Source: a virus
Length of the DNA stretch: 20,583 bases
Virus record (IMG/VR): IMGVR_UViG_3300021959_000521
Span: 1-20,583 of that record
Reading direction: 5' to 3' (one strand)
In this document: in pieces, positions 13,061-19,951 of the stretch
Layout of the letters: every line of letters starts with the position of its first letter
How positions within the stretch are numbered: position 1 is the stretch's first letter
Program-made: the position numbers and the translations under genes
Notes under the pieces: generated by a model
Seen by the model: only the letters and a program-made list of their open reading frames with translations
Told to the model about the DNA's origin: nothing
Databases searched by the model: none

Positions 13061-13752
13061 TGGTATTCGAGAATCAGAAAAGATTATTCATTCATATCCC
13101 CAAGTGTGCGGGAATGACAATACGCAAGAGTCCTCAACTTGCTCCTTATCTGGTTGTCGCAACTCCAAATAATCATAAGTCAGAGCAATACACAAAAGAA
13201 CTTCATAAAGCGATGAGGAAAAGTGGAGATCATCATGGTAATGAACACGCGAGATGGAGAGATATCAAACCAGCAGTCAGAAACTTATATCAAGCATTCG
13301 CCGTGGCACGCAATCCCTGGGACAGAGTTGTATCTCGTTACTTCTTTGCAAAGAAAGTCATTGAGGTTGAAAAGAAAGAACCAATTGGTAAGCACCGAAT
13401 CGACTCATTCGAGTCTTTCCTCGAGGAACGATTTGAGTGGGGCGGAAAGGATTATTATTGGCACCGCGCCATACGTGGTTGGTTTCCTGCTGTCGATCAC
13501 GTTTGCGATGCTAGTGGCAATCTTAAATGTGACATGATGAGATTTGAAAATCTCAACGAAGATCTTTGTGCATACTTCGATATTCCAGAAATGTCTCGAG
13601 CACGTAACGTCACCGATTTGAATAAAGGCACCTACCGAGATATTTACACCGACAAAACAATTCAGATCGTGGCAGACTGGTACAAAGAAGATATCGATTT
13701 CTTTGGGTATGACTTTGATACTGGCGCACAAAAGAACTATTGGAGAAAATAG
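13060..13752 (+). CDS. Carbohydrate-type sulfotransferase
   Basis: The 230-residue protein has both PAPS-binding signatures of the sulfotransferase superfamily. FIHIPKCAGMTI (10-21) is the 5'-phosphosulfate loop with K15, and AVARNPWDRVVSRYF (81-95) is the 3'-phosphate-binding segment with R83 and S92. The family-2 C-terminal pattern (IVADWYKEDIDFFGYDF) is also present. It should move sulfate from PAPS to a sugar hydroxyl. There is no membrane anchor, unlike Golgi enzymes of eukaryotes, so it acts in the cytoplasm on a soluble or lipid-linked acceptor. Placement among glycosyltransferases and a carbamoyltransferase supports a heavily decorated glycan product. Confidence 0.88.
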   Translation: MVFENQKRLFIHIPKCAGMTIRKSPQLAPYLVVATPNNHKSEQYTKELHKAMRKSGDHHGNEHARWRDIKPAVRNLYQAFAVARNPWDRVVSRYFFAKKVIEVEKKEPIGKHRIDSFESFLEERFEWGGKDYYWHRAIRGWFPAVDHVCDASGNLKCDMMRFENLNEDLCAYFDIPEMSRARNVTDLNKGTYRDIYTDKTIQIVADWYKEDIDFFGYDFDTGAQKNYWRK

Positions 13753-13754
13753 TT

Positions 13755-14360
13755 ATGATGGGATCTACTACAAACAGAGATTCAAAAGATATTCTCTATC
13801 TTGTGAAAGAGGGAACCGTTGGTGCAGAGATCGGGGTGTGGATGGGAAACACTTCTATAAACTTTGCAAATAAAAACCCAGCAGAACTTCACCTTGTAGA
13901 TTCTTGGAGCATAGAACCATACAAAGAAAGTACGGAACATGGATCTTATGAAAACTATTTGCAACGGTATTCTAGTGTTTGTGGCGGGAATACTGAAGAG
14001 CAGTTTCAGCAAAAATACGATTCGGTCTATAGAGGAGTCGTAAAGAGGTTTAAAGAACTATCTAACGTACATATACACCGAATGTCTTCAGACGAGTGGT
14101 TCGACCAACGAGAAGAAAACTCTCTAGATTGGATCTACGTTGACGGAGATCATTCATATGAAGGTTGCCTGCGCGACTTAGAAAACTCTTTTAGAGTTGT
14201 TAAATCAGGCGGACTGATTCTAGGCGACGACTATCAGTGGCCATTTCAAAAACACGGCAAGGCAGGTGTAACTGCTGCTGTTGACGAATTTGTGAAGAAG
14301 TATAATTTGAAAATAATTCAGGAAGGTGCAACAACACAATTCAGTATAGAGGTTCTATAG
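13755..14360 (+). CDS. SAM-dependent methyltransferase (Methyltransf_24-like)
   Basis: From ATG 13755, with GGAG about nine bases upstream, the product has 201 residues. GTVGAEIGVWMGNTS near the start is motif I of a class I methyltransferase, binding S-adenosylmethionine. SLDWIYVDGDHSYEGCLRDLE is the metal-coordinating acidic motif seen in sugar and catechol-type methyltransferases, followed by VKSGGLILGDDY. This subfamily often methylates sugar or small-molecule hydroxyls, which fits the surrounding genes. An in-frame TTG at 13740 lies inside the upstream gene and is less likely. The stop overlaps the next GTG by one base. Confidence 0.86.
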   Translation: MMGSTTNRDSKDILYLVKEGTVGAEIGVWMGNTSINFANKNPAELHLVDSWSIEPYKESTEHGSYENYLQRYSSVCGGNTEEQFQQKYDSVYRGVVKRFKELSNVHIHRMSSDEWFDQREENSLDWIYVDGDHSYEGCLRDLENSFRVVKSGGLILGDDYQWPFQKHGKAGVTAAVDEFVKKYNLKIIQEGATTQFSIEVL

Positions 14361-14923
14361 TGCACCCTTCTTCTAGAGAAAATATGAAGAGGGCGAGAGA
14401 CCTTTTAGGTTCTCGACTCGGTAGTGGGTTGACGATACTAGACCTTGGCGGTAGAAATATAAAACCTGGACAAGACCGCACTTATCGACCAATATTCGAA
14501 GATGTTTGCGAAAACTATTACATCGCAGATATAAACGAGGGTGGTAATGTTACTCACAAAATGCCTGGACCGTATGAGTTACCTTTTGAAGACAATTCGA
14601 TAGACTTTATTGTATCGGGGCAAACATTTGAGCATATCTACAATCCATTTAGGGCAGCAGCAGAATTGACTCGAGTTCTCAAACCAGAGCATTACATGGT
14701 GATTATCGCACCTTCTAGTGGACCCACTCACGACAACCCAGACTGTTGGCGATTTTATAGAGACTCGTTTAAAGCAATTGCAAAAGAGTGCGACTTAAAG
14801 GTGATTGCTGATTGGATTGATGATGGTAAAGAATGGGAACAAAGTCCGGATGCTCAGTGGATATCTCCTGGAGTTGAACGCTCTGCTCGTTGGAAAGATC
14901 ACGTATTCATAGGGCAAAAATGA
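14360..14923 (+). CDS. SAM-dependent methyltransferase (Methyltransf_11-like)
   Basis: The 187-residue protein starts at GTG sharing a base with the upstream stop. TILDLGGRN (about 25-33) is motif I, YIADINEGG (about 54-62) carries the acidic residue for the SAM ribose, PFEDNSIDFIVSGQTFEHI (about 75-93) is the motif II/III region, and LKPEHYMVIIAPSSG follows. It is unrelated in detail to the preceding methyltransferase (different motif I and no DGDHSY), so the cassette has two distinct methylation activities. The target is probably a sugar, by context. Its stop overlaps the next ATG (ATGA). Confidence 0.86.
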   Translation: MHPSSRENMKRARDLLGSRLGSGLTILDLGGRNIKPGQDRTYRPIFEDVCENYYIADINEGGNVTHKMPGPYELPFEDNSIDFIVSGQTFEHIYNPFRAAAELTRVLKPEHYMVIIAPSSGPTHDNPDCWRFYRDSFKAIAKECDLKVIADWIDDGKEWEQSPDAQWISPGVERSARWKDHVFIGQK

Positions 14924-15642
14924 GAGCATATATCATCACAATGAGCGACAATGATTCTTCTGTGAGTAGAGCAGAGGTTGCCGCTGAATCTGTGAAAGAA
15001 CATTGCGCGAATATCGCTGTTGAGTTCTTTGAAGCGACACAACCGAAAAATATATATAATCATACAGGGGAAGTATTTGGCAAACAGGTTCCTTGGACAT
15101 GGCCAAGTTCTCCTAACCAAGACGGATTAGATTTAACGACTGGGTTGTATAAGAAATACTATCCAGCAAAAGCACAAGATCGAGTAGTTGCTTGCGCATT
15201 AAGTCACTATCGATTATGGAAGTTATGTGCTGAACAAGAAGGACCAATTCTTGTTCTTGAGCACGATGCAAGGTTCGTGAGGGAATTCTCTGTTGAGGAT
15301 CTCTCCGACAAATGGGGCGCAGTCGGGTTGAATGACCCGCGAGGTAATACGCGCAAGGGACGATTGTTCCATAGTTTAATCGAGAAGTACGGGGAGGGAA
15401 TTCAACGAGTACCCGTCATCGATGAACCGACTGACCCACCTCTACCGATGGGAATCGCTGGAAACAGCGCATACATCATTAAACCTTATTTTGCCAAGAA
15501 ACTTTTGGAAGAGGTGGAGAGAGTTGGAATGTGGCCAAACGACGCTATTATGTGTCGTCAACTATTTCCAACTGATCTAAAGGTTGTCTATCCATACTAC
15601 ACCGTAGTGCAATCAGGAGTATCGACAACCACAGGAATTTGA
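14920..15642 (+). CDS. GT25-family glycosyltransferase, first paralogue
   Basis: The start is ATG 14920, overlapping the methyltransferase stop; the product has 240 residues. MRAYIITMSD opens the domain. ACALSHYRLWKL (about 91-102) and GPILVLEHDARFV (about 108-120) are the two diagnostic GT25 motifs, the second replacing the usual EDD with EHD. GIAGNSAYIIKPYFAKKLL matches the C-terminal A-Y-motif. GT25 enzymes add galactose or similar sugars in lipooligosaccharide biosynthesis. A second, shorter GT25 follows directly, so this is a tandem paralogous pair. Confidence 0.88.
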   Translation: MRAYIITMSDNDSSVSRAEVAAESVKEHCANIAVEFFEATQPKNIYNHTGEVFGKQVPWTWPSSPNQDGLDLTTGLYKKYYPAKAQDRVVACALSHYRLWKLCAEQEGPILVLEHDARFVREFSVEDLSDKWGAVGLNDPRGNTRKGRLFHSLIEKYGEGIQRVPVIDEPTDPPLPMGIAGNSAYIIKPYFAKKLLEEVERVGMWPNDAIMCRQLFPTDLKVVYPYYTVVQSGVSTTTGI

Positions 15643-15644
15643 TA

Positions 15645-16286
15645 ATGAAAGGTTATGTGATCACAATTAGTTCTATAGAGCAATCCTTACAGGCAGCAGA
15701 GCGTTGTATTCGTTCTGCTGGTAGGGTTGGATTTGAGGTAGAAAAGTTCGAAGCAACTACACCAGAGGATAACCCTGGAGAATTCCTCTCAAAAGAAGGA
15801 ATAGGAACCAGAGGGTTTGTTGAAGAGTATTCTCGCTTTGACAACTGTATTGCCGCTTTCACTTCTCATTATAGACTTTGGAAAAAATCAGTAGAAGATA
15901 AAGAAACTCTTCTTGTTCTAGAACATGATGCATATTTTGTAGACCAGATTCCTAATGTTCAATTTGATGGGGTATTGTCTTTTGGGCGTCCTTCTTATGG
16001 TAGATGGATAGCACCCAGCACACTAGGCAAAAATAAACTCATATCAAAGCAATATCTTCCAGGTGCGCACGCATATGCAGTGACGCCAAAAGCAGCAGAA
16101 AAATTAATTGAAAAGGCGAAGGTTGCCGCTGCGCCGACTGACATATTCATAAACAACAACAACTTTGACTTTATAGAAGAATACTATCCTTGGCCGGTAG
16201 AGGCACGCGACTCATTTTCTACCATACAAAAAGAACTGGGTTGTCAAGCAAAACACAACTACAGCGAGGCATATGAATTGATATGA
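15645..16286 (+). CDS. GT25-family glycosyltransferase, second paralogue
   Basis: The start is ATG 15645 (a TTG at 15639 is inside the upstream gene), giving 213 residues. It shares with the preceding gene the order GYVITIS, AFTSHYRLWKK (about 71-81), LLVLEHDAYFV (about 89-99) and GAHAYAVTPKAAEKL, again with EHD in place of EDD. Divergence elsewhere is high, so donor or acceptor specificity probably differs. It most likely adds another sugar to the same glycan. The TGA overlaps the ATG of the next gene (ATGA), indicating coupled translation. Confidence 0.88.
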   Translation: MKGYVITISSIEQSLQAAERCIRSAGRVGFEVEKFEATTPEDNPGEFLSKEGIGTRGFVEEYSRFDNCIAAFTSHYRLWKKSVEDKETLLVLEHDAYFVDQIPNVQFDGVLSFGRPSYGRWIAPSTLGKNKLISKQYLPGAHAYAVTPKAAEKLIEKAKVAAAPTDIFINNNNFDFIEEYYPWPVEARDSFSTIQKELGCQAKHNYSEAYELI

Positions 16287-16951
16287 ATTACTTTGTAACT
16301 GGTTGTGATAAAAACACAGAATGGCAATTACCATGGTTCACCAAAAACTTTCACAAACATTGCGACGACGAACTAGTTATCGCAGACTTTGGACTTTCGC
16401 CAGAAGGTAAGAAGTTTGCAAAGGAAAATTGTAATTTTGTGGTTGGCGTTCAGTCAAACGGTTGGTTTTCCAAAGTAGAAACGATGTGGAAGATGAAGCA
16501 TTGGTTCCAAGGAAAATACTGTTGGGTTGATACTGACTGCGAGATCATGGCAGACCCTTCAGGTATCTTTAACTATGTTGAGCATAATAAACTTACTGCT
16601 GTGATAGATCATCCTTGGACTGCCAATGGGTCTCCTTGGACACCACAGGGAAATTGTGGTCCGTGGTACAACACTGGCGTGGTTGCGTTTGAAGGGAGAC
16701 CTATTATCCTAGAACACTGGTTTAATGAGGTGAAAAAAGAAGGCATCCACAGAGGAGATCAAGAAGCATTGTATTGGTTGTTGAATCAGGACGCCATGAA
16801 CCGCGTTATACATATTTCAGAAGCACCGCATCGCTTTAATGTTTTGCGATTGGATATTCTACAAGAGAGGGTTCCGTCTAAGCAAATTATAAAACACTGG
16901 ACGGGACAGAAAGGTAAAGAAGAAATTCGTAGACAATTGAATCATGACTAA
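16283..16951 (+). CDS. Glycosyltransferase with DxD motif
   Basis: The 222-residue protein has a GT-A-like layout: an N-terminal nucleotide-binding half ending in KYCWVDTDCEIM (79-89) with D83-T-D85 as the metal-binding DxD, a GNCGPWYNTGVVAFEG segment typical of the acceptor face, and HRGDQEALYWLLNQ, like the EQ/DQ helix of GT8/GT32-type enzymes. C-terminal IKHWTGQKG supplies the terminal His. I place it in the GT8/GT32/GT24-like group but cannot choose the family. It overlaps its neighbours on both sides. Confidence 0.78.
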   Translation: MNYFVTGCDKNTEWQLPWFTKNFHKHCDDELVIADFGLSPEGKKFAKENCNFVVGVQSNGWFSKVETMWKMKHWFQGKYCWVDTDCEIMADPSGIFNYVEHNKLTAVIDHPWTANGSPWTPQGNCGPWYNTGVVAFEGRPIILEHWFNEVKKEGIHRGDQEALYWLLNQDAMNRVIHISEAPHRFNVLRLDILQERVPSKQIIKHWTGQKGKEEIRRQLNHD

Positions 16952-17570
16952 GAAAGTTTATATTTTAGGCAATGGCGACATGGCACAAATGATGCCAGAG
17001 TCCGTTAGATACAAGAGAGAAGGCAAACTTATAATTTGCAACCAACCTCCGTTTGAAGTACAAAATGTGTACGCGACTTGTATTGTCGACTTTAAAATGA
17101 TGGCAGCATTGACCGAAGGTTCTATAAACCTTGACGCATACTATTGGGTTTGCGGTAATCGTCCTAAAGCGTGGATGGATTCTCGTCCTAGTTTTTATAT
17201 GATGAAGTCAGCGCAGATAAGAGAGTTCTATACGCACGTCCCTAGTTATGCCGGAAAGGGCAATCAAGGCGCAACAAACTTTAATTGCGGGCACATGGCG
17301 ACACATTACGTTTCTACTAGACACAAACCTGACGAGATTCATATGTTTGGGTTTGACTCTATCTTTGACCACAACATGAGGTCTTATACTGATACCGTCT
17401 TGAGCAGTGATCGAACTGGCAGAAACAACCTTCGCCTGCTCGACATTTGGCGTCCTATCTGGGCAAATATCTTTAACGAGTTCAAGCACATTAAATTTTT
17501 CCTGTACCACAAGCATCCGAACTCAAAAATACAAACACCTCCAAACGTAGAATTTGTAACTAAAATGTAA
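16944..17570 (+). CDS. Sialyltransferase (GT42)- or DUF115-like protein
   Basis: The 208-residue protein starts KKVYILGNGDM, a glycine-rich first strand like those of bacterial sialyltransferases and DUF115 proteins, followed by ICNQPPF near residue 30. The middle has GNQGATNFNCGHMATHY (about 106-122) and DEIHMFGFDSIFD (about 129-141), which match the N-S-G...A...K...I..G.D pattern of that group. No DxD is present, as expected for a GT-B or GT42 fold. It would act on nucleotide-activated sugar, perhaps capping the glycan. The call is by pattern resemblance only. It is the last gene of the cassette; a repeated promoter unit follows its stop directly. Confidence 0.55.
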   Translation: MTKKVYILGNGDMAQMMPESVRYKREGKLIICNQPPFEVQNVYATCIVDFKMMAALTEGSINLDAYYWVCGNRPKAWMDSRPSFYMMKSAQIREFYTHVPSYAGKGNQGATNFNCGHMATHYVSTRHKPDEIHMFGFDSIFDHNMRSYTDTVLSSDRTGRNNLRLLDIWRPIWANIFNEFKHIKFFLYHKHPNSKIQTPPNVEFVTKM

Positions 17571-17653
17571 GTTATTGATTTTACAGTAGTTTTTACTACT
17601 TGCCTTTATGCAAGAATTATAGCATAATAGTATTTCTGGTTGAGGAGAATACT
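17571..17653 (+). repeat. Promoter cassette repeat, copy 1
   Basis: This 83-base unit runs from the upstream TAA to the next ATG and is collinear, without gaps, with 17864-17946. It contains GTTATTGATTTTA, a 6-bp hairpin (AGTAGT/ACTACT at 17585-17600), a promoter and a ribosome-binding region. The last 25-base block (17624-17648) is identical in the two copies. Confidence 0.85.
17600..17628 (+). promoter_or_regulatory. Sigma-70-like promoter within cassette copy 1
   Basis: TTGCCT (17600-17605) and CATAAT (17623-17628) are spaced by 17 bases and sit at the same offsets as the promoter elements of copy 2. GAGGAG follows at the ribosome-binding position for the ATG at 17654. Confidence 0.6.
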
Positions 17654-17863
17654 ATGTGGAATCTTGAAGGCGAATCAGTCAAAGCAACCTATCTCGGAGA
17701 CATCCCTGTTTCCGGAAAAGTCACCCTGTCTCGGGTGAAATACGGTGGTGGGGTTTCTCACCACGTCCGCCTCGACCACGAGATAAAGGATCTCTGCGTC
17801 TACAGGGCAGCGGGAGACACTGTTATCGTAGATCATAAAGACGTAGAACAGGTGTTTTCGTAA
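17654..17863 (+). CDS. 69-residue early-type phage protein
   Basis: The start is ATG 17654 with GAGGAG about seven bases upstream; a TTG at 17600 would add 18 residues but lies within the promoter. The product is beta-rich (SVKATYLGDIPVSGKVTLSRVKYGG is split into strands by Gly/Pro) with HHVRLDHEIKDLC in the middle and a DTVIVDHKDVEQVF end. Similar short beta proteins occur in marine phages, function unknown. The gene is flanked on both sides by copies of the same promoter cassette, so it behaves like an independent cargo unit. It looks more GC-rich than the glycosyltransferase cassette. Confidence 0.7.
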   Translation: MWNLEGESVKATYLGDIPVSGKVTLSRVKYGGGVSHHVRLDHEIKDLCVYRAAGDTVIVDHKDVEQVFS

Positions 17864-17946
17864 GTTGTTGATTTTATTCAAGTTTTTCAAACTTTACTTT
17901 GTGCCTGTTTTGAGCGATAATAGTATTTCTGGTTGAGGAGATTGAT
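17864..17946 (+). repeat. Promoter cassette repeat, copy 2
   Basis: This is the second 83-base unit, again from a TAA to an ATG. GTTGTTGATTTTA differs from copy 1 at one base. The hairpin (AAGTTT/AAACTT, 17880-17894) is conserved in form but not in sequence. The final 25-base block (17917-17941) is identical to copy 1. Confidence 0.85.
17893..17921 (+). promoter_or_regulatory. Sigma-70-like promoter within cassette copy 2
   Basis: TTTACT (17893-17898) and GATAAT (17916-17921) are spaced by 17 bases, at the same offsets as in copy 1. TTTACT also occurs as the -35 of the promoter at 9209, hinting at a shared early-promoter type in this phage. Confidence 0.6.
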
Positions 17947-18429
17947 ATGAAAATTGTTATGCAAACCCAAATCCTAGAAAACTACGGTGCCCACGACTGG
18001 GACGGTACGGGCGAGTGCCCGCAGTACTGGAAACCCAAGGGTGGTAACACCTACGTGCTCCATGGCGTGTCCATCGAACAGGCGATGGGTTCCGAGATCT
18101 GGGACACTCTGCGTCGTCATATCACCGAGCGCAACGAATCTTGGCAGGAGTACATCATTTCCGATGTGCTGGTCGACGATGTCGACTATGTGGAGTCCGA
18201 CCACCTTCCTGAGTGGGATTCCCCCATCAACCTTTCTTTTGCTGGCGGTCGTCTGCTCGCCACTCGCTACACCAAGGCAGAGTTGTTCCAAACAGATATT
18301 TCTGCTCGGTTAGAGCAGTGGGTTCAACTCGAAGGTGGACAGAAGGGAGACTACAAGTTGATGTATGAGATGGCAGACGATGGTAGTCTGTTGACATATG
18401 CCGAGTATCAGGCGCGAGAGGCAGCGTAA
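17947..18429 (+). CDS. Phage protein of unknown function, GC-rich gene
   Basis: The 160-residue product begins MKIVMQTQILENYGAHDWDG and is rich in Trp, Asp and Glu, with an acidic tail. From memory, proteins with this start occur in several marine phages of unrelated hosts, function unknown. No enzyme motif or membrane segment is visible. The gene is notably GC-rich (103 of 180 bases, about 57%, in 18001-18180, against 38% in one sampled 60-base line at 16321), so it may have been acquired from another phage. It follows promoter cassette copy 2 with GAGGAG before the ATG. Its TAA overlaps the next ATG. Confidence 0.75.
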   Translation: MKIVMQTQILENYGAHDWDGTGECPQYWKPKGGNTYVLHGVSIEQAMGSEIWDTLRRHITERNESWQEYIISDVLVDDVDYVESDHLPEWDSPINLSFAGGRLLATRYTKAELFQTDISARLEQWVQLEGGQKGDYKLMYEMADDGSLLTYAEYQAREAA

Positions 18430-18641
18430 TGAAGTGTCAGCGTAAAATCGACGTGGTCAACGATATGTCCACGAACATCGTCACCATCTATCTCGACGAT
18501 GAAGAAGTTTGGTCCATGCCTGCTGGTAAGGGTGTGTTTGACCTTGCCCGAAAAAAAGCGTATAATCTCTCTTGGGAAAACAAAGGGATGTTCACCATCC
18601 GTGGTTACACTATCAACAAGAAGGCAACTCGCTATGCATGA
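18429..18641 (+). CDS. 70-residue phage protein
   Basis: The ATG overlaps the stop of the GC-rich gene by one base. The product has a basic start (MKCQRKID), strand-like IVTIYLDDEEVWSM, a Lys-rich helix (DLARKKAYNL) and a MFTIRGYTI strand, suggesting a small alpha-beta domain. I do not recognise a family. Its last eight bases overlap the start of the next gene, showing coupled translation. It shares promoter cassette copy 2 with its upstream neighbour. Confidence 0.65.
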   Translation: MKCQRKIDVVNDMSTNIVTIYLDDEEVWSMPAGKGVFDLARKKAYNLSWENKGMFTIRGYTINKKATRYA

Positions 18642-18789
18642 ATTACTTGAAATCATCCTAGAAGATCTGTACTACATGTATGAGCAGGAAGGACTGTTCA
18701 GCAAAGACGTTTTTCGTGATATTGCAGAGATGATCGAGAAGCGTGAGTATGAATACTCGCAGATGGTCGAAGGAAGGAAAACTCGATGA
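18634..18789 (+). CDS. 51-residue acidic helical phage protein
   Basis: The real start is probably ATG 18634, because the longer frame (from 18499) is a shadow of the previous gene. The short product is acidic and helical (MHELLEIILEDLYYMYEQEG, then DIAEMIEKREYEYSQM), likely a two-helix protein. Function unknown. It overlaps the gene before by eight bases and the gene after by ATGA, as part of a continuous run of coupled small genes. Confidence 0.6.
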   Translation: MHELLEIILEDLYYMYEQEGLFSKDVFRDIAEMIEKREYEYSQMVEGRKTR

Positions 18790-18944
18790 GGGACGCGATT
18801 GTTTTTATCGTAACCTATGAAGGGTGCGATTATGAAAAAGAACTCAGGTTTCCCACCTATAGTGCCGCACTTGAAATGATCGAAGAAATGGAAGGGCAAT
18901 ACCCCAACCGAAAATGGTACATTGTTGAAAAGGAAGTGTCATGA
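18786..18944 (+). CDS. 52-residue phage microprotein
   Basis: This short gene is coupled on both sides by ATGA overlaps. The product is a likely alpha-beta mini-domain: a strand (AIVFIVTYEG), an aromatic/Pro turn (RFPTYS), one helix (AALEMIEEMEGQ) and a final strand (KWYIVEKEV). I know no family for it. The tight coupling and even composition argue that it is translated. Confidence 0.6.
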   Translation: MRDAIVFIVTYEGCDYEKELRFPTYSAALEMIEEMEGQYPNRKWYIVEKEVS

Positions 18945-19219
18945 AAAAGAATCAGTTACCGACAAAGGAAAAAATTATCGGCGATATGAAGTCGGGTATC
19001 GTCAATTTTTCTTTTACTAAAAAAGACGGAGAAATAAGAGAGATGAATGCTACTCTTGTCTCTAGTCAAATCGACTCTAGATTCCATAAAGAAACTAGTC
19101 CTAATCCTCCTACAAACTCTCCCGATCTAGTGGTCTGCTGGGACGTCGATCAAGTCGGTTGGAGGTCTTTTAACATTTCCACCTTAAAGGAATATAAGGG
19201 AAAGATTCGTAATGTCTGA
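18941..19219 (+). CDS. DUF2693-like (SH3-type) phage protein
   Basis: The 92-residue protein has MKSGIVNFSFTKKDGEIREMNATL in its first half and VVCWDVDQVGWRSFNISTL in the second, a pattern I recall from the DUF2693 group of small phage proteins with an SH3-like barrel (a GxVxFxFxKKDGxxRxA motif and a WDxxxxGWRSF strand). Such proteins are usually early genes with unknown targets. It is coupled to both neighbours by short overlaps. Confidence 0.65.
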   Translation: MKKNQLPTKEKIIGDMKSGIVNFSFTKKDGEIREMNATLVSSQIDSRFHKETSPNPPTNSPDLVVCWDVDQVGWRSFNISTLKEYKGKIRNV

Positions 19220-19787
19220 TATGGACCACTTACTCACGCCAGCGCAGAAACGTGCAGCGAAGAAAGAGGCAAAGAAGCAGGCGATGCTTGAAGAGATCGG
19301 CATTACCGTTAAACCCACCAAGATCAAGCGCACTCGTCGCAAGATGACCGAAGAACAACGCGAAGCAGCAGCAGAGCGACTCGCTATTGCAAGGGCAAAG
19401 AAAAACGCAGGTAAAGAACCAAGCGCGCATTCTCGTGTGCTAGAACTTGACCCCGATCATCCTTTATCGTACAATAACTCTAAAGAGAATCTAAAGTTTT
19501 GGCGAGACAAACTTAAAAGTATCCGCCATCAAAAAGATTCTAAAGAATCTTCTCAGCGACAAGAATATCAGGTCGCCGAAACGTATGTTAAAAACCTTGG
19601 TATTTGGGTTCGAGATGGTGTTTATCTCGACCATAAATATGGTGCAAAACGCGAAAGCAAAATGGAGTATATTTGTGTGACTCCAGCACGTCATTCAGAT
19701 GGTTCGATCAAAAGAACACAAGGCGTCTATTATTCTGATCTTGGACAGGTTTGGACGCAAGAACTAGCAAAGGAATATAACAAATGA
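19212..19787 (+). CDS. Phage protein with basic N-terminus, unknown function
   Basis: The 191-residue protein has a very basic, Ala-rich helical first third (KRAAKKEAKKQAMLEE, then KIKRTRRKMTEEQREAAAERL), followed by a middle with HPLSYNNSKENLKFWRDKLKSI and a folded, aromatic C-terminal part ending in VYYSDLGQVWTQELAKEY. Nucleic-acid binding by the basic arm is plausible but unproven. From memory, comparable proteins lie upstream of gp33 in marine T4-like phages. It overlaps the preceding gene by eight bases and the next by ATGA. Confidence 0.65.
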   Translation: MSDMDHLLTPAQKRAAKKEAKKQAMLEEIGITVKPTKIKRTRRKMTEEQREAAAERLAIARAKKNAGKEPSAHSRVLELDPDHPLSYNNSKENLKFWRDKLKSIRHQKDSKESSQRQEYQVAETYVKNLGIWVRDGVYLDHKYGAKRESKMEYICVTPARHSDGSIKRTQGVYYSDLGQVWTQELAKEYNK

Positions 19788-19951
19788 ACGACTCTTTAAT
19801 TGGGTTGCCTTCAGAAACCTTCAATTCAGTGACCAACTATTTAATGTCTAGACCATATAAAGAAGTTCACAACCTGATTGCTGAATTGAAGGAAGTCGCA
19901 CAGATAATATCTGTAGAATCAAAAGAAGAGGAGACATCAGATGACGACTGA
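19784..19951 (+). CDS. 55-residue acidic phage protein preceding gp33
   Basis: The ATG overlaps the stop of the upstream gene. The product starts MNDSLIGLPSETFNSV and has NYLMSRPYKEVHNLIAELK, a small helical module (sequence L-P-x-E-x-F-x-x-V then RPYxEVxxLI) that I recall in short marine phage proteins, followed by an acidic tail (EEETSDDD). Function unknown. Its 3' end overlaps the gp33 homologue by 11 bases and supplies that gene's GAGGAG ribosome-binding site. Confidence 0.6.
   Translation: MNDSLIGLPSETFNSVTNYLMSRPYKEVHNLIAELKEVAQIISVESKEEETSDDD

Noticed and set aside
18499-18633. N-terminal extension of the 51-residue gene
   Set aside because: It runs entirely inside the upstream gene in another frame, and its residues look like an out-of-frame translation.
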